64,000 nt of DNA from positions 1,377,001 to 1,441,000 of the forward strand of contig NZ_CP115917.1 of NCBI RefSeq assembly GCF_027941775.1, in the 5' to 3' direction. Below are positions 57,679-64,000 of this stretch, piece by piece. The stretch is from Tenacibaculum pacificus. Lineage in GTDB: Bacteria; Bacteroidota; Bacteroidia; Flavobacteriales; Flavobacteriaceae. Position numbers and translations under genes: made by a program. The notes under the pieces were generated by a model, which was given only the letters and a program-made list of their open reading frames with translations, ran no database searches and was not told where the DNA came from. Within the stretch, counting starts at the first letter, position 1, and each line of letters begins with the position of its first letter.

Positions 57679-57820
57679 ATGTTTTATGTATATTTATGCC
57701 TTAAGTATTAAGCTAACTTAAGTTTGGCATTATTTTTGAAATTAAAAAAAACAAAAATACAATTATCTATAGAAGTACAAAAAATTAGATGTTGGTTTTT
57801 TTAACTAAAAAAAAATATAT

Positions 57821-57828
57821 TAAATTTG
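57821..57828 (+). promoter_or_regulatory. -7 element of the DUF1573 gene
   Basis: TAAATTTG fits the Bacteroidetes -7 form, 37 bp before the ATG. The -33 position is T-rich but not a clean TTTG. Confidence 0.45.
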
Positions 57829-57865
57829 TAACGGACTAAACCCCTTAAAATAAACTTTACCAATT

Positions 57866-58267
57866 ATGAAAACAATTTTATCATTTGTAGCTATATGTTT
57901 TATTACATTAACTGTAAGCGCTCAAGAATTTAAATTTGAAACAGAAACTATCGACTATGGAAAAGTAGCTATCGCATCAGAAGGAAAACGTACTTTTGAA
58001 TTTACAAATGTAGGTGATGAACCTCTTATTGTTAAAGATGTAGTTTCTTCTTGCGGATGTACAGTTCCTAAAAAACCTGAAGCTCCTATTATGCCAGGGC
58101 AAAAAGGTCAAATTGAAGTTTCTTATGACACTAAAAGACCAGGAGGTTTTTCTAAATCATTAACGGTTCTTTCTAATGCTAAAATTAAAAGAAAAAGAAT
58201 TAAAATTAAGGGATTTATCGCTAAAGACGTTGCTCCTGTTAAAGAAAAAAGTATTGTAAATCAATAA
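57866..58267 (+). CDS. DUF1573 exported protein
   Basis: A signal peptide, ending VSAQ, precedes a single Ig-like DUF1573 domain: FETETIDYGKVAIASEG, then FTNVGDEPLIVKDVVSSCGCT and VSYDTKRPGGFSKSLTVLSN. The SSCGCT motif is a family mark. The 133-residue length is usual. Members are small surface or periplasmic proteins of unknown use. It stands alone and ends facing the aspartic protease gene across a shared palindrome. Confidence 0.88.
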   Translation: MKTILSFVAICFITLTVSAQEFKFETETIDYGKVAIASEGKRTFEFTNVGDEPLIVKDVVSSCGCTVPKKPEAPIMPGQKGQIEVSYDTKRPGGFSKSLTVLSNAKIKRKRIKIKGFIAKDVAPVKEKSIVNQ

Positions 58268-58278
58268 TATTTTTTATT

Positions 58279-59649
58279 CTATAAAGTAAAAAAGTGCCAA
58301 TAATTATTGGCACTTTTTTTATATTCTTTTTTTAACCTGAATTCAAATTTAAGTTCTTTAAAGCGTCTTTTTACAATTATTTTTATTTTTCTAGAAGGTT
58401 GACTTTGAAACATTGTTGTAATTTCATTTAATTGATATTCATAAGCAGGCTTATTATTTATTTTCTTTATAATGTCTCCTTTTAATAAACCAGCATTATA
58501 GGCAGGTGAACCTTTTAAAACTTTATCAACTTTAAAAGACGGCTTAAATTTATAATGATATTTTGTTATTAAAGAAATTGTATTTCTATCATTTTTTGAA
58601 TTATAAAACTTTGTTGAATTATTACTTATTTTTTCTTTAACCAACTCTTGCCCGTCATGAATTAAATATAAACCGCTCATATTATAATAAAAACCATTTT
58701 TCAAAGAACCATTTTTCTTTAAAATCATTTTTTTATTAGGATAATCTATCCAAACTTTAAAACGGTTTAAAATATTCCCACCAATACTTCCATTTCTTTC
58801 TTTAAAACGTCTTGCATTAAGAGTAGATTTCTTGTCTAAAAAAGAAACAGTAGGTTCTTTTATCAAAAAATCACCTAATGAAATATGTGGTATTTTACTT
58901 CTATTTCCATAAATAGTACCACTTAATCCTTCGCCTAAAATATCTTTAAAATACTTTATAGGTGTTTTAATTTCGGCTTTTGTATTTTCAAACAACCACA
59001 TTGCATCAGTACCTCCTGTATCTATCAACATTTTAACAGGAGTTATTAAATCACCAACTGTATCAATTTTAACGGCAACATTTACGTAGGGTTTTTTACG
59101 ATAAAACTCTAAGGGAAACTCTTGACATTTTCTACATTTTTTTTGTTGATATGTTTTAGGATTATAAAAAACTATCTTTTTTGTTTTATAATTAATTTTA
59201 GTGATAACATCTTTTAATAAATCATAACCTATAATTCCGTGAATAGTTGTTCCCATTTTAGCCGATAAATTAAAATCTTCGGTTAAAGCAACAAATAAAT
59301 CTTGATTTGAACCTACAATATTATTTATTTTTAGTTCATTTTTTGTTGATGTTAATGCAGTTATAGGTTCTCCTCTTCCTAAACCACGAAGCATTATTTT
59401 TTTAACATTATTTAAACCGATACTATCTTTTTTGGTTAAATTAAATAATAATGTACTAGCAACTCCTGTATCTAAAATAAAAGACAATTCATTCCCATTA
59501 ACTTTTAAAGGGATAACAATTAAATTATTAACTAATTTAAAACGTATTTCTTGTTTTTCTGTTTTATTTCCTAAAAACTGAAAATTCTTTTGAGAAAAAG
59601 AAGAAAAACTAATAATCAAAGCAAAAAATAATAGTAGTTTTTTTATCAA
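58279..59649 (-). CDS. Retropepsin-like aspartic protease with PDZ domain
   Basis: A signal peptide ends FSSFSQ. Two aspartic motifs, FILDTGVAS near residue 57 and LIDTGGTDAMW near 210, suggest a chain with both halves of the active site. A PDZ domain at about 370-430 has VLKGSPAYNAGLLKGDIIKKINN. Such proteins act in the periplasm or at the surface. The final residues KSANNYWHFFTL are encoded by the terminator palindrome. One more A in the A7 run at 58327-58333 would instead end the chain at KKRI. The real C-terminus is probably near 58320. Confidence 0.8.
   Translation of the reverse strand: MIKKLLLFFALIISFSSFSQKNFQFLGNKTEKQEIRFKLVNNLIVIPLKVNGNELSFILDTGVASTLLFNLTKKDSIGLNNVKKIMLRGLGRGEPITALTSTKNELKINNIVGSNQDLFVALTEDFNLSAKMGTTIHGIIGYDLLKDVITKINYKTKKIVFYNPKTYQQKKCRKCQEFPLEFYRKKPYVNVAVKIDTVGDLITPVKMLIDTGGTDAMWLFENTKAEIKTPIKYFKDILGEGLSGTIYGNRSKIPHISLGDFLIKEPTVSFLDKKSTLNARRFKERNGSIGGNILNRFKVWIDYPNKKMILKKNGSLKNGFYYNMSGLYLIHDGQELVKEKISNNSTKFYNSKNDRNTISLITKYHYKFKPSFKVDKVLKGSPAYNAGLLKGDIIKKINNKPAYEYQLNEITTMFQSQPSRKIKIIVKRRFKELKFEFRLKKEYKKSANNYWHFFTL
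58288..58319. terminator. Perfect 32-bp palindrome serving two convergent genes
   Basis: The two 16-base halves, 58288-58303 and 58304-58319, are exact complements, with GTGCCAATAA in the stem and A6/T6 ends. It lies inside the last codons of the minus-strand protease frame, which is unusual. Confidence 0.85.
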
Positions 59650-59762
59650 AGTAATTAGTTTTAAGTTCCATATGAAGATACAAATTTATATTACTGTAAT
59701 TTTATTATTTTTTAAAAATAAATTTTGCAAATTTGCATTAAACAATATATAAATTATATCAT

Positions 59763-60953
59763 ATGCCTGTTATTTCTATAAAAGGGAATTCTATGCCTCA
59801 ATCACCAATTCGTAAATTGGTTCCTTTTGCAGAGGCTGCTAAAAAAAATGGAACTAAAGTTTTTCATTTAAATATTGGTCAACCAGATATTAAAACTCCT
59901 CAAGTAGCTTTAGATGCTGTTAAAAATAATACTATTGAAGTATTATCATACGCACGTTCTGAAGGTTCTGAACAATACCGTACAAAGTTAGCTGCATATT
60001 ATGCTAAGAATGATATTCATGTAAACGCAAATAATATTATTGCTACTACAGGTGGTTCTGAAGCGTTATTATTTACTATTGGTAGTATTACTGATCCAGG
60101 TGATGAAATTATCATTCCTGAGCCTTTTTATGCTAACTATAATGGTTTTTCTACTGCTTCAGGAGTAAAAGTTGTTCCTGTAATTTCTAAAATAGAAGAT
60201 AATTTCGCGTTACCTGCTATTGAAGATTTTGAAAAATTAATTACATCAAAAACAAAAGCTATTTTAATTTGTAACCCTGGTAATCCTACTGGTTATTTAT
60301 ATAGCGAAGCTGAAATTGAAAAATTAAAGCAAATCGTTTTAAAACACGATTTATTTTTAATTGCTGATGAAGTTTATCGTGAGTTTACTTATGATGGTGA
60401 AAAGCACAATTCAGTAATGACTTTAGATGGTTTAGAACAAAACGCTATTGTTATCGATTCTGTTTCTAAGCGTTACAGTATGTGTGGAGCAAGAATTGGA
60501 TGTATCGTTTCTAAAAATGATGAGTTCATCAATACTGCTATTAAATTTGCACAAGCTCGTTTAAGCCCTCCTACTTATGCTTTATTAGCTAGTGAAGCAG
60601 CTTTAGACACACCTCAAAGTTATTTTGATGAAGTTATTGAAGAGTATCAAGAACGTAGAAATACTTTAATTTCTGAGTTACAAAAAATTGATGGTGTAAA
60701 AGTTGCTAACCCTAAAGGAGCTTTTTATTGTGTAGCTGAATTACCTATTGCTGATGCTGATGATTTTGCACAATGGATTTTAGAAGATTTTAACGATAAC
60801 AACGAAACTATTATGGTTGCACCTGCTAGTGGATTTTATTCTACTGCTGGAGAAGGTAAAAACCAAATTCGTATGGCGTATGTATTAAATAAAGTTGATT
60901 TAATTCGTTCTGTAGAGATTTTAAAAATAGCTTTACAACAATACAAAAAATAG
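59763..60953 (+). CDS. Pyridoxal-phosphate-dependent aminotransferase, class I/II
   Basis: Fold-type I aminotransferase of the aspartate group. It has NIGQPDIKTPQVALDA at the N-terminus, TTGGSEALLFTIG for PLP binding, and NPGNPTGYLYSEAE with the Asn contacting the cofactor. The Schiff-base Lys236 is in DSVSKRYS, and Arg244 is in CGARIG. A C-terminal Arg in NQIRMAYVLN should bind the substrate carboxylate. The 396-residue length is normal. The amino acid substrate cannot be fixed from sequence. It ends 6 bp before murB and is likely co-transcribed. Confidence 0.9.
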   Translation: MPVISIKGNSMPQSPIRKLVPFAEAAKKNGTKVFHLNIGQPDIKTPQVALDAVKNNTIEVLSYARSEGSEQYRTKLAAYYAKNDIHVNANNIIATTGGSEALLFTIGSITDPGDEIIIPEPFYANYNGFSTASGVKVVPVISKIEDNFALPAIEDFEKLITSKTKAILICNPGNPTGYLYSEAEIEKLKQIVLKHDLFLIADEVYREFTYDGEKHNSVMTLDGLEQNAIVIDSVSKRYSMCGARIGCIVSKNDEFINTAIKFAQARLSPPTYALLASEAALDTPQSYFDEVIEEYQERRNTLISELQKIDGVKVANPKGAFYCVAELPIADADDFAQWILEDFNDNNETIMVAPASGFYSTAGEGKNQIRMAYVLNKVDLIRSVEILKIALQQYKK

Positions 60954-60959
60954 GTTTCA

Positions 60960-61967
60960 TTGAATATTCAAGAAAACATATCATTAAAAAACTATAACAC
61001 GTTTGGCATTCATGTTAATGCCAAACGTTTTATTTCTATTGATTCACTTTATAGTTTACAACAACTTTTAAAATCAGAAAAAGATATTTTTTTAATTTCT
61101 GGAGGTAGCAATATGTTACTAACTAAAGATATTGAAAAACTTGTTGTTCACTTAAATTTAAAAGGTATTTCTATTGATAGAGAAAATGAAAACGATATTT
61201 ACATAACCGTAAATGCTGGCGAAAATTGGCACGAATTTGTACTTTGGTGTGTTTCTGAAAATTACGGAGGTATTGAAAATTTATCTTTAATCCCTGGAAA
61301 TGTAGGTACTTGCCCTATTCAAAATATTGGTGCATACGGAGTTGAAGTAAAAGATACCATAAATCGTGTAGAAGCTATTGATATTGAAACCCGAAAATTA
61401 GTTTCTTTTTCTAATGATGATTGTAAATTTGGATATCGAAATTCTATTTTTAAAAACATCGCTAAAGATAAATATATTATTACTTCGGTTTGTTTTCAAC
61501 TTACAAAAAAAGACCACAAACTTACCACTTCTTACGGTGCTATTGAAGCTGAATTTTCATCAAAAAACATTAAAAACCCTACTATAAAAAATGTTTCTGA
61601 TGCCGTTATAGCAATCAGAAATTCTAAATTACCAGATCCTAAAAAAATTGGTAATAGTGGTAGTTTCTTTAAAAATCCTGTAATTTCTAAATCGAAGTTT
61701 GAAGAAATTCAAAAGGATTTTCCTAATATCCCAAGTTATAAAGTATCAGACACAGAAATAAAAGTTCCTGCTGGATGGTTAATTGAACAATGTGGATTTA
61801 AAGGTAAAAGTTATGGTAATTATGGCGTACATGAAAAACAAGCTTTAGTACTTGTTAACTATGGAAATGCAACAGGTATCGAAATTTACGAACTAGCACA
61901 AAACATTCAAAAAACTATTAAAAACACTTTTTCTATTGATTTGGAAATTGAAGTTAATATTATTTAA
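60960..61967 (+). CDS. murB: UDP-N-acetylenolpyruvoylglucosamine reductase
   Basis: It makes UDP-N-acetylmuramate in peptidoglycan synthesis. The FAD-binding domain has NTFGIHVNAKRF, ISGGSNMLLT and LSLIPGNVGTCPIQNIGAYGVE. The catalytic Ser is in GNSGSFFKNP and the C-terminal domain has GWLIEQCGFKGKS. The 335-residue length suits the long (type I) MurB. The frame opens with TTG in TTTCATTGAATATT; ATG would be present if one T were absent (see findings). Its stop overlaps the convergent SCO gene by 4 bp. Confidence 0.93.
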   Translation: MNIQENISLKNYNTFGIHVNAKRFISIDSLYSLQQLLKSEKDIFLISGGSNMLLTKDIEKLVVHLNLKGISIDRENENDIYITVNAGENWHEFVLWCVSENYGGIENLSLIPGNVGTCPIQNIGAYGVEVKDTINRVEAIDIETRKLVSFSNDDCKFGYRNSIFKNIAKDKYIITSVCFQLTKKDHKLTTSYGAIEAEFSSKNIKNPTIKNVSDAVIAIRNSKLPDPKKIGNSGSFFKNPVISKSKFEEIQKDFPNIPSYKVSDTEIKVPAGWLIEQCGFKGKSYGNYGVHEKQALVLVNYGNATGIEIYELAQNIQKTIKNTFSIDLEIEVNII

Positions 61968-62629
61968 TCTTCTTTTTTCAAAATTTCAATATGACGAATT
62001 AATCTTTTAGTTTCTAATCCTAAAGTACCGTTATAAACACCTCGTATTCTTCCTTTTTTATCGACTAAAACAAAATTTTCTGAATGTATAAAAGCAGCTG
62101 TGTTTTTTGTTTTATTGAATTCATCATCGGCAAAATACCCTTTTCTAGCGACATTATAAAGCTGTTTTTTATCACCAGTAACTAAGTTCCATTTATCAGA
62201 AATAATATTATTATCTATAGCATATTTTTTTAAAACGGCTACAGAATCTTTAGTTGGCATTACAGTGTGCGACAATAATAAAACAGAAGAATCATTCTTA
62301 TATTTATCTTGTATTTTACTCATGTTTTTTTCAAGAATAGGACAAATTCCAGGGCAAGTAACAAAGAAAAAATTAGCAATATAAATTTTTCGTTTGTAAG
62401 TTTTATTAGTAACTTTTTTCCCATTCTGATTGATAAAACTAAAATCAGGAATTGTATGTATTTCTTTATATTTTAAAGAGCTTTTAGAAATCCATTCGGG
62501 TGTAAATTCTGCTGAATTAAAAAAAGGCAATACTGTTTCTTTATCTATTTTTACTTCATTTTCAATTTTGGTTTTATACGCCGTAAAACTTATCATCAAA
62601 AAAAATAATACGAATATGTTCTTTTTCAA
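61964..62629 (-). CDS. SCO1/SenC-family protein
   Basis: The thioredoxin fold carries the copper-binding CxxxC as TCPGICPILEKNM. A later His is in FIHSENFVLVD, matching the third ligand of Sco proteins. A signal or anchor (MKKNIFVLFFLMISFTAY) places it in the periplasm. Such proteins help assemble the CuA site of cytochrome oxidase or reduce disulfides. The 221-residue length is typical. A MORN lipoprotein gene lies 21 bp upstream on the same strand, and a YHYH protein further up. Confidence 0.88.
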   Translation of the reverse strand: MKKNIFVLFFLMISFTAYKTKIENEVKIDKETVLPFFNSAEFTPEWISKSSLKYKEIHTIPDFSFINQNGKKVTNKTYKRKIYIANFFFVTCPGICPILEKNMSKIQDKYKNDSSVLLLSHTVMPTKDSVAVLKKYAIDNNIISDKWNLVTGDKKQLYNVARKGYFADDEFNKTKNTAAFIHSENFVLVDKKGRIRGVYNGTLGLETKRLIRHIEILKKED

Positions 62630-62650
62630 ATTATGGTTTTTTAAAAAATA

Positions 62651-63248
62651 TTATTTAATTTTTTCATTTTCAATAGCCACCGAATAACATTTTTTTAATC
62701 CTATCAATCCAAAACGTTCTCCATTTTTAGTAACAAAATTTGCTTTTATTTTTCCGTTAGGTTGCCATGTTTTTTGACTACCTTCTTCTCTTCCATCTTT
62801 AAAATTAAACTCATTTAATAATGTTCCGTTCATATACCAATCTGTAATGCTACCATTATATACACCGTTAGTATTAAAATGATATTTAAACATTGGTTTA
62901 CCATTATCAAACCAACCAACATGAATTCCTGTTTTTAATCCGTTTGTATAAAAACGTTGAAACCATTTATTTCCACTAATGTACCATCCATTATAAATTC
63001 CGTGTTTTTTTCCTTGAAAATATACAGAGGTTGATTTTAGCTTTTCTTTTGAATAATAATCTTCTACAATTCCTGAATATGGTGTTTCATTTAATAACAA
63101 AACACCATTTTTAAGATTAAAACTCTTATTGTTTTTATTCTTTTTTATATTCGGAATAATAATTTTATTGATTGATAAATCTTTTATTTCTTTCTCTTTA
63201 AAATTACATTGAAATAAAAATCAGTATAATTACGATATAAATTTTCAT
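62651..63248 (-). CDS. MORN-repeat lipoprotein (signal peptide out of frame)
   Basis: The main open frame has five to six toxin-antitoxin-type MORN repeats: GKKHGIYNGWYISGNKW, GLKTGIHVGWFDNGKPM, GVYNGSITDWYMNGTLL and GREEGSQKTWQPNGKI. ATG 63248 gives the signal MKIYIVIILIFIS but stops at once. Removing one A from TTCAATG (plus-strand CATTGAA at 63207-63213) continues as CNFKEKEIKDLS, a lipobox, and leads directly into the repeats. The joined chain has about 198 residues. The role is unknown; surface attachment is inferred. Confidence 0.75.
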
Positions 63249-63257
63249 GTTATTTAA

Positions 63258-64000
63258 TTATCTTGTTACAACTCCAGCAGTACCGAAAAAACCATTTCCA
63301 TTTAAATAAGGATCTTCATTTGTAATGTGATAATGATAAATTCCATCAGGAAAATCAACTGTTGAGCCAGTATGTCCGTGATAATCATCTAAATCATCAT
63401 TTGTAACCGTTTTTCCATCTTCTAAAGAACCATATACAGGAAATCCGTCAGATAATAATCCTAAAAAAGCATCTTCACCAAAAGTATCTGTTAAAAATTT
63501 TGGTTTAATATGATAATGATATGTTGTCATTGCAGGATGTCCTAAATATTGATCAAAAGAATTAATTTCACCTGTTAAAGGCGCTCCTCCTGCTGCATAT
63601 TGATTGAAAAAAACAACACCATTTCTTGATATTCCTATTGGTCCCATTGGTGTTGCTGTTTTATTTACAGCTTCGCTTGGATTTAAAGACATGGTAAAAG
63701 TAATCTCTTGCTCTCCGATAGAGCCTGGATTCTGATTCCAACTAGTATTTGTTCCGTTATAAGCTTCGTACATTGCGTTATCTGTTCCCCAATACGGGCT
63801 TTTATGATTTGGTAAATCGGTAGTTGTAAAAGTTACTGTATTACCTGATACGGCATAAGAAACTGATGCTACATCATCAAATTTTGATAAAATACTTGTA
63901 ATATCATAGTTTGTTGCTTCAGGTGTACTTCCTCCTTCTTCTGTAGTATCATCAGATGAGCAAGCGTAAAATAAACCTGTTATCATTATTAATACTGCTA
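63258..64000 (-). CDS. YHYH-domain lipoprotein (start beyond the window)
   Basis: The family motif YHYH occurs twice: TTYHYHIKPKF and GIYHYHITNEDPYLNGNGFFG. The N-terminal part visible here is AVLIMITGLFYACSSDDTT, the end of a lipoprotein signal with Cys in the lipobox. The frame is open to the window edge, so the true start is to the right. An ATG at 63986 is inside the signal and too short. YHYH proteins are secreted proteins of unknown use, often near SCO-type genes, as here. Confidence 0.85.
   Translation of the reverse strand, partial: AVLIMITGLFYACSSDDTTEEGGSTPEATNYDITSILSKFDDVASVSYAVSGNTVTFTTTDLPNHKSPYWGTDNAMYEAYNGTNTSWNQNPGSIGEQEITFTMSLNPSEAVNKTATPMGPIGISRNGVVFFNQYAAGGAPLTGEINSFDQYLGHPAMTTYHYHIKPKFLTDTFGEDAFLGLLSDGFPVYGSLEDGKTVTNDDLDDYHGHTGSTVDFPDGIYHYHITNEDPYLNGNGFFGTAGVVTR

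Overview
The window looks like chromosome of a marine-type member of the Flavobacteriaceae, perhaps close to Tenacibaculum or Polaribacter. That placement is an inference. It rests on the very low G+C, the Bacteroidetes promoter form (TTTG, 19 nt, TAnnTTTG), type B C-terminal signals of the type IX secretion system (T9SS), PorP/SprF proteins, a CarboxypepD-reg TonB receptor and DUF2807/DUF4097 proteins. I found no tRNA, rRNA, transposase or CRISPR array.

Bases 1-14.2 kb are accessory DNA. They hold the tail of a D5-type primase, a DUF6371/toprim-like replication protein, a Fic protein behind a double palindrome, and a type I restriction island. Its order is hsdM, hsdS, a PD-(D/E)XK nuclease-like gene, an unknown gene, a GmrSD-like DUF262/DUF1524 gene and hsdR. 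Near-identical iteron-like repeats lie on both sides at 313 and 11965. A decayed polymorphic toxin/immunity remnant follows. The toxin is broken by a 13-bp tandem duplication and the immunity gene by an in-frame TGA.

Bases 14.2-24.5 kb are mostly core: a Fur-family regulator, MscS channel, parC, parE, a CoiA-like nuclease/coiled-coil gene, an orphan LuxR-type regulator and guaB.

Bases 24.7-48.6 kb deal mainly with iron, extracytoplasmic redox chemistry and secretion. There are two imelysin clusters: imelysin, di-haem DUF1111, imelysin; and DUF4856, imelysin, HTTM, TonB receptor, followed by an Fbp-type iron ABC transporter. A thioredoxin, ApbE, DUF4266, DUF3570 operon lies between them, and its DUF3570 protein carries a run of about 27 Asp encoded by (GAT)24. 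Beside it sit two T9SS type B cargo plus PorP/SprF modules. A shared A+T-rich element built on TTATTTAGATTRAT flanks several promoters of the iron genes and is a candidate iron-responsive operator.

Bases 48.6-64 kb hold a 5'-nucleotidase, a metallopeptidase-like protein, HMG-CoA lyase, an ECF sigma/anti-sigma/DUF4097/DUF2807 operon, valS, DUF1573, an aspartic protease with PDZ domain, a PLP aminotransferase, murB, a SCO protein, a MORN-repeat lipoprotein and a YHYH protein cut by the window edge.

Many reading frames are broken by single-base indels, including the essential valS. Six of the anomalies share one sequence, CATTGAA where CATGAA is expected. Either the sequence carries systematic errors or something unusual recurs at this motif, so every single-base pseudogene call here is provisional.
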